Below, in pieces: positions 1 through 7,533 of a stretch of DNA of 64,000 nt. The position numbers and the translations under genes were made by a program. Below the pieces are notes generated by a model that made no database searches, was not told the origin of the DNA, and saw nothing but the letters and a program-made list of their open reading frames with translations. The stretch comes from Pseudomonas kribbensis (GTDB lineage: Bacteria > Pseudomonadota > Gammaproteobacteria > Pseudomonadales > Pseudomonadaceae): assembly GCF_003352185.1 (NCBI RefSeq), contig NZ_CP029608.1, positions 4,030,001 through 4,094,000 on the forward strand, given 5' to 3'. Each line of letters starts with the position of its first letter. The stretch's first letter is position 1.

Positions 1-134
1 TGATCGGCTTCGAGCACCGGATCGATGGGCCAGATCAGCACCGAACTGGCCGCCTGCGCCTTGATCGCGCCGAATGAAGCCACCACCAGCATTGCGCAAC
101 CCGCCCGTAACAGCCGTGACGAGACAACCCCCAT
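1..134 (-). CDS. Periplasmic pilus chaperone (PapD/CsuC-like), 5' part only
   Basis: Only the first 44 codons lie in the window; the gene runs off the left edge. The reverse strand starts with ATG and encodes a signal-peptide-like stretch (hydrophobic core at about residues 8-28, ending in AQA). It is followed by SSVLIWPIDPVLEAD, the typical first beta strand of fimbrial chaperones. Such chaperones fold pilin subunits in the periplasm by donor-strand complementation. The gene is the fifth in a co-directional run behind four spore-coat-U pilins, matching the csuA/B-A-B-C order of Csu pili; usher and tip genes would be expected further left. The family call comes from a short sequence plus context. 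Confidence 0.75.
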   Translation of the reverse strand, partial: MGVVSSRLLRAGCAMLVVASFGAIKAQAASSVLIWPIDPVLEAD

Positions 135-157
135 AAACCCGCTCCTTGTGCCATTCA

Positions 158-658
158 TCACCACGACAGTTGCACCTGCAACACGTCGCTGTACGTCCCC
201 CCAGGCTGATTGCCCGGCAACTGCACCTGACCGTAGATCGGCAGGCTGATGTTATTGGCGTCGCTATAAGCCACTGCCACGGTCTGACCGATGCCCAGAC
301 TCTGGCTGTAAGCCGCATCGCGAAACAGCGCATACGCCACCTTCGCGCTGCCGCCACTGATCTGCATGCGGCGCCCGCCACTGTTGTACTGGCCGCCGTC
401 GACCGTCATGTTCAGCGTCACCCCCGGCGTGCATTGCAACTGCACGCCGCCGGTCAATGCCACTTGCACCGTGCCGGTGGCCAGGGCCGAACTCGAACCG
501 AAATTCAGTCCGCCATAGTTCGACACGCCCCCCACCACCAGGCAGCCCGGTGTGATCGTCGCGCTGACCTGAAAGCTCTGGCTGGTCACCGCCGCCAGCG
601 GCAACGGCACAGCCCCCGCGCACAACAGAAGCAGCGCCGCACAACCATGCCGGCCCAT
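158..658 (-). CDS. Spore coat protein U (SCPU) domain pilin subunit, Csu-type
   Basis: A 166-residue secreted protein. It has an N-terminal signal peptide (hydrophobic residues about 7-23) followed by one SCPU beta-sandwich domain. Typical traits are the early Cys in TPGCLV, a second Cys in LQCTPG, and the C-terminal strand ending in LQVQLSW. The domain is the structural subunit of archaic chaperone-usher pili and polymerises outside the outer membrane by donor-strand exchange. Its start lies 4 bases after the preceding subunit's stop and the chaperone gene follows 23 bases on, so translation within one operon is likely. Whether it is a minor or tip-proximal subunit cannot be told from sequence alone. 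Confidence 0.85.
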   Translation of the reverse strand: MGRHGCAALLLLCAGAVPLPLAAVTSQSFQVSATITPGCLVVGGVSNYGGLNFGSSSALATGTVQVALTGGVQLQCTPGVTLNMTVDGGQYNSGGRRMQISGGSAKVAYALFRDAAYSQSLGIGQTVAVAYSDANNISLPIYGQVQLPGNQPGGTYSDVLQVQLSW

Positions 659-662
659 GGCA

Positions 663-1199
663 CTAGAACGTCAGTTCAACGGAAATGGTGTCGGTGTAAG
701 TGCCAGCCGGCAGCCCGGCCTTGCCCACCGCCTGACCGTAGATGTTCACCGTTTGCGCCACACCGGTGCTGGCGGCGAGGTTGATCACGCCGTCGATAGC
801 CAGCAATTGCGAGTGCCCGGCATCGGTGTACAAGTCGTAGGGCACGTAGTTGGCAACACCGTCGTAAAGCGCACGGGTTCCACCGGGCGACAACCCGTCA
901 TGAGCACCGGCCCGCACCTTGACCGACGGCGTGGTACCGGCCGAGCAGAGAATCGACAACGCCCCGCCACCGCCGCCCAGCACCTGCCCGGTCGCGGTGG
1001 TGAACAGGCTGTTGGCGGTGCCGAAGTTCAAGGCACCGAAGTTCAGGCCTGTGGAACCGCCGGAACCGTTGACCTGGCAACTGCTGATCAGGATCAGGCT
1101 GGAAGTGATCTGACCGGTGACCGTGGTAGCGGCATTGACGCTGGTGGCCAGTGTCAGGCCGAGCAACGACAAACCTATCCTTGATGCAATCGTACCCAT
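663..1199 (-). CDS. Spore coat protein U (SCPU) domain pilin subunit, Csu-type
   Basis: This is a 178-residue protein with a signal peptide ending near VNA (residue 23) and a single SCPU domain. The first Cys sits in ISSCQVNG and a second in SILCSAG, and the C-terminal strand reads ISVELTF. The glycine-rich loop after the first Cys (GSGGSTG) is a local peculiarity. It is the third SCPU gene of the operon, about 20 bases after its upstream neighbour. The expected role is as an extracellular subunit of an archaic-type pilus involved in surface attachment and biofilm formation. Confidence 0.85.
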   Translation of the reverse strand: MGTIASRIGLSLLGLTLATSVNAATTVTGQITSSLILISSCQVNGSGGSTGLNFGALNFGTANSLFTTATGQVLGGGGGALSILCSAGTTPSVKVRAGAHDGLSPGGTRALYDGVANYVPYDLYTDAGHSQLLAIDGVINLAASTGVAQTVNIYGQAVGKAGLPAGTYTDTISVELTF

Positions 1200-1218
1200 G
1201 GTGTCCTTCCTCTACGGT

Positions 1219-1752
1219 TTACCAATCGAGCGTCACCGTCAGGGTGTCGGTATAGACACCGGCCGGTACCGCACGGGTGTTCGCCACCACCGAGCCAAAT
1301 ACCGGGATGGGTATCTGCGCGCCGCTGGTGACAGCGAAATTGTGTTGTTGACCGATGCTGTAGCTCTGACTGCCCGAGGCATCGAGAAACAGTTGATAGG
1401 GGATGGTCTGGCGACCGTTGCTCAGGCGACGGGTATTGCCGTCGCCGTGAGTGCCGCCGTCGATGCTCACGGTGAAACCGGTCACCGAAGGGTTGCAGGC
1501 CACGTTGAGCCTGCCGCTGCTGTCGTTGGCCAGGCTGGCCTTGATGGGGGCGTTCCAGGTCGGGCCCTGCTGGCCGAAATCGAGTTTGCCGAAATCGCCT
1601 ACCGGGCTGGCGGGGCTGGATGTATTGGTCACTTCGCAGCCGGCGATCAGGGTCAGGCGGGCGTGAATCTGCCCGTTGATGGCCGCCTGAGCATCTTCGG
1701 TGAGCAACAGCAATGCGCCTGCGGTGATGACCAGCCAGTGCTTGCCTGTCAT
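1219..1752 (-). CDS. Spore coat protein U (SCPU) domain pilin subunit, Csu-type
   Basis: This 177-residue protein has a signal peptide (core WLVITAGALLLL, cleavage probably after AQA) and one SCPU domain. Cysteines are in IAGCEV and VACNPS, and the last strand is LTVTLDW. Length and disulfide pattern match the CsuA/B family of major or minor pilins. It is second in a row of four paralogous subunit genes; their low mutual identity apart from motif positions suggests specialised subunits and not recent duplicates. Shine-Dalgarno-like AAGGAG lies just upstream of the ATG. Confidence 0.85.
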   Translation of the reverse strand: MTGKHWLVITAGALLLLTEDAQAAINGQIHARLTLIAGCEVTNTSSPASPVGDFGKLDFGQQGPTWNAPIKASLANDSSGRLNVACNPSVTGFTVSIDGGTHGDGNTRRLSNGRQTIPYQLFLDASGSQSYSIGQQHNFAVTSGAQIPIPVFGSVVANTRAVPAGVYTDTLTVTLDW

Positions 1753-1824
1753 TGCATCCCTACTCCTTCCGATCCCTGACCGCGTTCGTCATTGAACGCT
1801 CCTTCCGCACACGCTCCCGGCCGA

Positions 1825-2346
1825 TCACCAGGTCACCGTCACCTTGACCAGATCCGAATACCGACCGGCTCTCGGCACCTCGGCCATCCGTTCGATCCGG
1901 CCGTACAGCGGCAGGTCCACCGAACCGCTGTCGGGCACCCGCCCGCTGACCGGCACGTCCACCACCAGCGGCACCCGCCGTGCGGCGTCCTGGTACAAAC
2001 GGTAAGGAATGGCTTTGCCACCCGCCTCGCCCGTCATGTAGCGCACTTCGCCGGTCCCGCCATGCAGTCCGCCATCGACGCGCAGTTGATACGGCGTGTC
2101 GGGGTTGCATTCCAGGCGCGGCAATCGAGAACTCATCAGTGCTGCCCCGAGTGGCCCGGCCGGATCGTCAAGGCGCGCAGTGCTGCCGAAGTCGAGCACG
2201 CCCAGTTGCTCGATACCGGCTCCGCGCTGCTGACCGATCAACTGGCAACCGCGCTGCACATCGACCCGCACTTCGACCTGCAGATCGGTCGCCTGCACCG
2301 GTGTTGCGAGCCCGCCCAGCAATGCCCAGACCACCCTTGCATTCAC
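1825..2346 (-). CDS. First spore coat protein U (SCPU) domain subunit of the operon
   Basis: A GTG start is chosen here. It has AAGGA seven bases upstream, is followed directly by a signal peptide (ARVVWALLGGLATPVQA), and gives 173 residues, the family length. The open frame continues 74 codons further upstream, but that extension has no secretion signal and is probably non-coding. The SCPU domain shows Cys in QRGCQLIG and LECNPD, and a final strand VKVTVTW. As the promoter-proximal gene it could encode the major pilin, as in csuA/B-first operons. The roughly 285 bp upstream, shared with a divergent ATPase gene, should hold the operon promoter; no clear sigma-factor match was seen there. Confidence 0.75.
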   Translation of the reverse strand: MNARVVWALLGGLATPVQATDLQVEVRVDVQRGCQLIGQQRGAGIEQLGVLDFGSTARLDDPAGPLGAALMSSRLPRLECNPDTPYQLRVDGGLHGGTGEVRYMTGEAGGKAIPYRLYQDAARRVPLVVDVPVSGRVPDSGSVDLPLYGRIERMAEVPRAGRYSDLVKVTVTW

Positions 2347-2631
2347 CGTCCGATCCTTGATGGCGACAGCGTCTCTGCCGTTACAGTGTTTCAGGTTAGC
2401 AACGGACGCCGATTGCGCCAGTCGATTGGATCCACTGAACGTGCGGGATATGTTTCGAAAAGTTGTCAATCCGTTGCCCCATGGCCCTGAAAAAACCTGT
2501 ACGTGCCGCAGATTACTGTCCAGAAAGACCGTTGGCCGATAAAGCGCAGTGGAAGGCAAACTACCCATCTGGTTACACTACGCCGCCGCGCTCGGGGGGA
2601 GCCGGCCCGACGATGACGGAGTGACCTCACC

Positions 2632-3762
2632 GTGCCCGCCCGACCGCCCGAACGTTCGCGTCTGTCCCAGCGCCTTTCAGGGTTGCGCCGTTTGTTCGGC
2701 AAGCGAAATCTGGCCAGTGCTGGCCATTGCGCCAGCGCCCAGTCAATCCGCGATTACTTCCGGCTCAAGGCCCATGGCCAGGGTTATACCCTCAGCCACA
2801 GCCAGCAGCGGGTGATCGACTGCATGGCACAACAGGCCGGAATGTTGTTCGGTCCTGCCGCGCAAACCCCGCCCAGCCTGTACCTGCACGGCGCCGTCGG
2901 ACGCGGCAAGAGCTGGTTGCTCGACGGTTTTTTTCAGGCCTTGCCGATCCAGCAGAAACAACGCCTGCACTTTCATGAATTCTTCGCCCGCCTGCATCAG
3001 GGCATGTTCCGGCATCGCGAGCAGGAAGACGCCCTCGCTGCCACGCTCGACGAACTGCTGCAGGACTGCCGGGTGCTGTGCTTCGACGAATTCCATGTGC
3101 ATGACATCGGCGACGCGATGCTCATTACCCGGTTGTACAAGGCCCTGTTCCAGCGGGGAATCCTGCTATTGGTGACCTCCAACTATCCACCGGAAGGCCT
3201 GTTGCCCAACCCGCTGTATCACGCGCGGTTCAAACCGGTGATCGACCTGATCAATGCCCGCATGCAGGTCATGGAAGTCGGCGGCCCCCACGACTACCGC
3301 AGCCAGGCGCGCACTCACGCGCATCAGTTGTTCACTCAGGGCCATTACGTGTGGCCGGCCACACCGGCACAACGGCTGGCGCTGGATTTGCCGTCACGGG
3401 ATGCCGCGCCGCAACCGATAACGGTTGGCAACCGGGTCTTGCAGGCGCGTCTGTGCGAAGGCCGCCGCGTCGGTTTTACCTTCAATGACCTGTGCGAACA
3501 GCCCACGGCCGTGATGGATTATCTGGAACTGTGCCGGCGCTTCGACCACTGGATCATCGATGAACTGCCGGAGCTGGACGAATGCTCGATCGCCATCCAG
3601 CAGCGCTTCATCAACCTGATCGACGTGCTCTACGACCAGGACAAACACCTGACGCTGCTCGGGCGCCAGCCTCTGCATGAAAGCCTGGCCGGCAACGCCA
3701 TCGATCTGGCTCGTACCCGCAGCCGGTTGGGGCAATTGGCGGAAGTGCGCGAACCGGCCTGA
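2632..3762 (+). CDS. ZapE/AFG1-family AAA-like ATPase
   Basis: This 376-residue cytoplasmic P-loop ATPase has the AFG1/ZapE layout. Walker A GAVGRGKSW is at about residues 88-96 and Walker B VLCFDEFHV at about 147-155. They are followed by the family signature HDIGDAMLI and the sensor-like LLVTSNYPPEGL. ZapE in E. coli binds FtsZ and destabilises its polymers during late division; mitochondrial AFG1 works in protein quality control. Pseudomonads normally carry a canonical zapE elsewhere near the cell-division genes, so this copy with a basic, divergent N-terminus may be a paralogue with another client. The start is a GTG and is not backed by a strong ribosome binding site. The next gene, an LRR kinase, begins 64 bases downstream in the same direction, so they may share a transcript. 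Confidence 0.85.
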   Translation: MPARPPERSRLSQRLSGLRRLFGKRNLASAGHCASAQSIRDYFRLKAHGQGYTLSHSQQRVIDCMAQQAGMLFGPAAQTPPSLYLHGAVGRGKSWLLDGFFQALPIQQKQRLHFHEFFARLHQGMFRHREQEDALAATLDELLQDCRVLCFDEFHVHDIGDAMLITRLYKALFQRGILLLVTSNYPPEGLLPNPLYHARFKPVIDLINARMQVMEVGGPHDYRSQARTHAHQLFTQGHYVWPATPAQRLALDLPSRDAAPQPITVGNRVLQARLCEGRRVGFTFNDLCEQPTAVMDYLELCRRFDHWIIDELPELDECSIAIQQRFINLIDVLYDQDKHLTLLGRQPLHESLAGNAIDLARTRSRLGQLAEVREPA

Positions 3763-3826
3763 TTTACCGTTATCATGCCGGCCATTCCCGGCGTCACGGC
3801 GCCCTCTCGATAGCGACCTTATTTAC

Positions 3827-5140
3827 ATGCACACCCTTGCTCAATTGCGCGCCGGCGAACTGTCGGGCATCACCCGGCTGGACCTGGTCGAAGGCTTGAC
3901 CGAGTTCCCACAAGAAATCTTCGACCTGGCCGACACGCTGGAGGTACTTAACCTCAGCGGCAACAAACTGAGCAGCCTGCCGGACGATTTGCATCGTTTG
4001 TCCCGTCTGCGGGTGCTGTTCTGTTCCGACAACCGGTTCACCGAATTGCCCGAATGCCTTGGCCATTGTCAGGCCCTGAGCATGATCGGCTTCAAGGCCA
4101 ACGGGATCGTCCGAGTGTCCGGCACCGCCCTGCCACCGCAGTTGCGCTGGCTGATCCTGACCGACAACCTCATCGAAACCCTGCCAGCAGAACTGGGCGA
4201 GCGCCCGCTCCTGCAAAAACTCATGCTCGCCGGTAACCGTCTGCGCGCGTTGCCGCCATCCTTGAGCCAGTGCCATCGCCTGGAGCTGATCCGCATCGCC
4301 GCCAACCAGTTGACGGAACTGCCGCAGTGGCTGCTGACCCTGCCGAGCCTGACCTGGCTGGCCTACGCCGGCAATCCGCTGGAAACCGAGGCCGATGCCG
4401 CCGCGCTGGAAGCCACGCCGTTGATCGACTGGTCGAGCCTGCGTCTCGAACAGCGGCTGGGCGAAGGCGCGTCCGGGGTCATTTCCCGTGCGTCGTGGCA
4501 GCCGGTCGGCCAGCCTGAGCGTTCGGTGGCGGTAAAGCTCTACAAGGGCGAGATGACCAGCGACGGCTCGCCGTTACATGAGATGAATGCCTGCATCACC
4601 GCCGGGCTGCACCCGAACCTGATCCGGGTCGAGGGCCGCATCGGCAATCATCCCGAGGGCCAGCAAGGGCTGGTGATGCAACTGATCGATCCGAGCTATC
4701 GCAACCTCGCCGCATTGCCGAGCCTTGCGTCCTGTTCGCGGGATATCTACACCGATGACTGCCGGTTCAGTGCCGATGTCGCCTTGCGCATCGCTAAAGG
4801 GATTGCGTCGGTCGCCGAACATCTGCATGAACAAGGCATCACCCATGGCGACCTCTACGGGCACAACATCCTGTTGAACGATCAGGGCGACTGTCTGCTG
4901 GGGGATTTTGGCGCGGCGTCGTTCCATGCCACCACCGACAACCTGGAAACCCGCGCGCTGCAACGCATCGAAGTGCGAGCCTTCGGGATTTTGCTGGGGG
5001 AATTGCTGGCGCGAATCGACTCGGGGCTGAGTGCGGATCGGCGTGTGCGGCTGGAGGCACTTGAACAGCGCTGCTGTCAGCCGGATGTGCTGGCGCGGCC
5101 GGGGTTCAGCGAGGTCGTGCAGCAGCTGGAAGCGTTGTAA
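3827..5140 (+). CDS. Leucine-rich-repeat protein with C-terminal serine/threonine-kinase-like domain
   Basis: This is a 437-residue protein with two clear parts. Residues about 10-200 are tandem 23-residue leucine-rich repeats of the LxxLxLSxNxLxxLPxxL type. Residues about 205-437 form a protein-kinase fold: glycine loop GEGASGV, VAVKLYK with the ATP-binding Lys, catalytic loop HGDLYGHNIL and metal-binding DFG in LLGDFGAAS. The catalytic Asp and Asn are present, but HGD replaces HRD, so it is a non-RD kinase. The ATG chosen follows a gap after the ATPase gene; the longer frame overlaps that gene and has no LRR. It has neither signal peptide nor membrane span. LRRs usually bind protein ligands, so a cytoplasmic signalling kinase with an LRR sensor is the natural inference; its substrate is unknown. 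Confidence 0.85.
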   Translation: MHTLAQLRAGELSGITRLDLVEGLTEFPQEIFDLADTLEVLNLSGNKLSSLPDDLHRLSRLRVLFCSDNRFTELPECLGHCQALSMIGFKANGIVRVSGTALPPQLRWLILTDNLIETLPAELGERPLLQKLMLAGNRLRALPPSLSQCHRLELIRIAANQLTELPQWLLTLPSLTWLAYAGNPLETEADAAALEATPLIDWSSLRLEQRLGEGASGVISRASWQPVGQPERSVAVKLYKGEMTSDGSPLHEMNACITAGLHPNLIRVEGRIGNHPEGQQGLVMQLIDPSYRNLAALPSLASCSRDIYTDDCRFSADVALRIAKGIASVAEHLHEQGITHGDLYGHNILLNDQGDCLLGDFGAASFHATTDNLETRALQRIEVRAFGILLGELLARIDSGLSADRRVRLEALEQRCCQPDVLARPGFSEVVQQLEAL

Positions 5141-5150
5141 CCGCTACACC

Positions 5151-5177
5151 GCCATCGCGAGCCGGGCTCGCGATGGC
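5151..5177. repeat. Single REP-type palindrome between convergent genes
   Basis: A 12-base arm beginning GCCATCGCGAGC is repeated inverted after a three-base loop. It has the CGCGAGC core of the Pseudomonas REP family. It lies between the stop codons of the LRR kinase and the YebC-family gene, where the hairpin may also end or stabilise transcripts. Confidence 0.7.
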
Positions 5178-5199
5178 AGCATTTATGACGCAGCGCGGA

Positions 5200-5904
5200 T
5201 CAGCCGGCCAGGCCGACGAACATTTCCTGCACGTCGTCGTGGTTATCGAGGCCTTCAAGGAACGCTTCAACTTCTGCCATCTGCTCGTCACTCAGGCCGC
5301 TGACCGGGTTCTTCGGCTGATAGCCCAGCTTGGCCGACAGCACGGTGAAACCTTGCTCCGGCAGGGCTTTCTGCACCGCATCAAGGTCGGTCGGATCGGT
5401 CAGGAACAGGGTCGCGCCCTCTTCGCCCGGCTCGAAGTCCTGGGCACCGGCTTCGATCGCGGCCATTTCCGGATCGGCGTCAGGGGTGTCCGGCGAGGCT
5501 TCGATCATGCCGACGTGGTTGAAGTCCCACGCTACAGAACCGGAAGCGCCCAGCTGGCCCTTGCGGAACGCCACGCGGATTTCCGCCACGGTGCGGTTGA
5601 TGTTGTCGGTGACGCACTCGACGATCAACGGAACCTGGTGCGGAGCGAAACCTTCGTAAGTCACGCGATGGTACTGAACGGTCTCACCCAGCAGGCCCGC
5701 GCCTTTCTTGATCGCGCGATCCAGGGTTTCCTTGGGCATCGAGGCTTTCTTGGCCTGTTCGACCACCAGACGCAGGTGTGCGTTGGTGGCGGTATCGGCA
5801 CCGTTGCGGGCAGCGATGGTGATTTCTTTCACCAGTTTGCCGAAGATCTTGCCCTTGGCGTTGGCTGCCGCTTCTTTGTGTTTAACCTTCCACTGTGCGC
5901 CCAT
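5200..5904 (-). CDS. YebC/PmpR-family protein (YeeN-like paralogue)
   Basis: The protein has 234 residues, close to the family length of about 240. The N-terminal part has the conserved [15 protein letters not shown] region and NARLR/NAHLR-like stretch (here [19 protein letters not shown]), followed by YEGFAP and VTDNINRT, all hallmarks of YebC-type proteins. The first residues [12 protein letters not shown] resemble the YeeN branch more than canonical YebC (MAGHSKWANIK). The family was long described as transcriptional regulators; recent work also links YebC to translation of proline stretches. A canonical yebC beside ruvC is expected elsewhere in the genome, so this is probably the second copy. 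It stands alone, convergent to the LRR kinase gene. Confidence 0.9.
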   Translation of the reverse strand: MGAQWKVKHKEAAANAKGKIFGKLVKEITIAARNGADTATNAHLRLVVEQAKKASMPKETLDRAIKKGAGLLGETVQYHRVTYEGFAPHQVPLIVECVTDNINRTVAEIRVAFRKGQLGASGSVAWDFNHVGMIEASPDTPDADPEMAAIEAGAQDFEPGEEGATLFLTDPTDLDAVQKALPEQGFTVLSAKLGYQPKNPVSGLSDEQMAEVEAFLEGLDNHDDVQEMFVGLAG

Positions 5905-6123
5905 TACTCACTCTCTTGATCTGTGGCGCCGAGACATCTATTGGCCGACGCGTGGCGCCAAGTTTATACGGCCTAAAGTCGGCAATCGACCAAAAATTCC
6001 GTTGCCCGTCGACATCTTCTACACACCTTGTAGGGCGATTCTGAAAAACCGGTTTGTCATGACCATTTCGCACTGCGGTTTCGTACCCTCTGTGGCCCGT
6101 ATTACCCGACAGAGCCCGTCCGA

Positions 6124-7530
6124 ATGCTCAATGACAAGGAAAGTCCCTTCACGCTGACACTCACCGACGGTGGCCTGTGCCTGCCGGTACTGCGCTTCAG
6201 CGGCCACGAAGCGTTGAACCGACCCTACCGATTCGAGATTGAAGTCATTGGCCTGGCGCCGGCCCTGCCCCCCGCCAGTCTGTTGCATCGCCCGGCGTTT
6301 CTGCAGTTGAGCGAAGATCATGGCCTCCACGGCACCCTTCACAGCGCCGGGTGCGAACACCGCGGCGCCCACCGGATCGGTTACCAGTTGGTGCTGGTGC
6401 CAGACCTGCAGAAACTGGAGCAACAGCCCAGACGCCGGGTGTTCACCCGATTGAGCGTGCCGGACATTCTCGAACGCTTGCTGACAGAACATCGCCTGCC
6501 CGCGAACGGCTTCCGCTTCGATCTGACGGTGGGGTACTACCCGCCGCGCCCGTTCTGCATCCAATACGACGAGTCGGACCTGGCACTGCTGCATCGACTG
6601 TGCGAAGAAGAAGGCATCCACTATCACTTCGAGCACCGGCCGGATGGCCATGTCGTGGTGTTTGCCGATGACAGCCTGAGCCTGCCGCAGCCCCCGATAC
6701 CCGTGCCCTTCAGCCCGGAGAACGAGGCGCATGCTCCCACCCTCAGTACGCTGTTCCTGCGTCACGACCCCGTCACTGCGCAGGTGTCGCCCACCGTCCG
6801 CGAACGCGGGCAGCCCGGCAACGATGATGAAGCGGCCAATCATGCGGTGACAGGCGTCATACCCCTGCGAGGACTTCCGTCAACCGGTCAACGCTACGCC
6901 GATCAACGCAGCCGCCGACAGCTGGAACGCCAGCGCTGCCACTACCGCTGCATCGAGGGGCGCAGCGATTGCCTGCAGCTGCTCAGCGGCCGTTTGTTGC
7001 AGGTCACGGATCATCCGGTGGGGGCGTTCAACGACCAGTGGCTGATCACCGAGCTGCGCCATCAGGGTCAGCAACCGTCGATTCTCGATCCGATGTCCAC
7101 GCCCCGTCGTTATCACAACGATCTCACTGCACAACCCTGGTCAACCGAGTTTCGCCCGCCGCTGCGGCAACCGCGCCCGAGCATTCCGGGCTATCACCCG
7201 GCGCAAGTGCTGGGCTCGCCCGGGCAACCTGCGCAGTTGGATGATCTGGGTCGACTCGCCGTGCGGTTATGGCCCGCGCTGACACACAATGCCGACACTG
7301 ACGGCTTGTGGCTGACGATTGCCGTGGTCGGCACCGGTAGCCGGATCAACAGGGAAGCGCTGCCCCGCGCCGGCAACGAAGTGTGGGTGAGTTTTCTCGA
7401 CAGTGACCCTGATCGACCGATCCTGTGCCTGGACGTCAGCCAGCCTCGCCCGGCACGCAAAAGCCCGGAACCGTCCGACGACGGTTTGTTGCTCGACTGG
7501 CTGCTCAACCGCGCCCCGCCTTCGTCCTGA
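6124..7530 (+). CDS. Short orphan VgrG (TssI), type VI secretion spike protein
   Basis: The 468-residue protein begins with the gp27-like base of VgrG: FTLTLTDGG, RPYRFEIEV, SVPDILERLL, and the very conserved RPFCIQYDESDLALLHRLCEEEGIHYHFEH at about residues 139-168. It then enters the OB-fold region (LDDLGRLAVRLWP, PRAGNEVWVSFLDSDPDRPIL) and stops about 30 residues later. Typical VgrGs run 600-700 residues and continue into a gp5-like beta-helix needle; that part is absent here. No frameshift is seen: the reading frame closes cleanly with TGA. No hcp, PAAR or effector/immunity gene adjoins, and both neighbours are unrelated. It may be a truncated trimeric spike base using a separate tip, or a decaying relic. 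Confidence 0.85.
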   Translation: MLNDKESPFTLTLTDGGLCLPVLRFSGHEALNRPYRFEIEVIGLAPALPPASLLHRPAFLQLSEDHGLHGTLHSAGCEHRGAHRIGYQLVLVPDLQKLEQQPRRRVFTRLSVPDILERLLTEHRLPANGFRFDLTVGYYPPRPFCIQYDESDLALLHRLCEEEGIHYHFEHRPDGHVVVFADDSLSLPQPPIPVPFSPENEAHAPTLSTLFLRHDPVTAQVSPTVRERGQPGNDDEAANHAVTGVIPLRGLPSTGQRYADQRSRRQLERQRCHYRCIEGRSDCLQLLSGRLLQVTDHPVGAFNDQWLITELRHQGQQPSILDPMSTPRRYHNDLTAQPWSTEFRPPLRQPRPSIPGYHPAQVLGSPGQPAQLDDLGRLAVRLWPALTHNADTDGLWLTIAVVGTGSRINREALPRAGNEVWVSFLDSDPDRPILCLDVSQPRPARKSPEPSDDGLLLDWLLNRAPPSS

Positions 7531-7533
7531 CGT

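Noticed and set aside
2347..2568. 74-codon N-terminal extension of the first SCPU subunit
   Set aside because: The extension places the signal peptide in the middle of the protein; the GTG with AAGGA seven bases upstream gives the family length and a proper secretion signal.
6124..7530. Prophage or mobile element around the VgrG gene
   Set aside because: No other phage structural gene, integrase, direct repeats or tRNA attachment site is visible; neighbouring genes are ordinary chromosomal genes.
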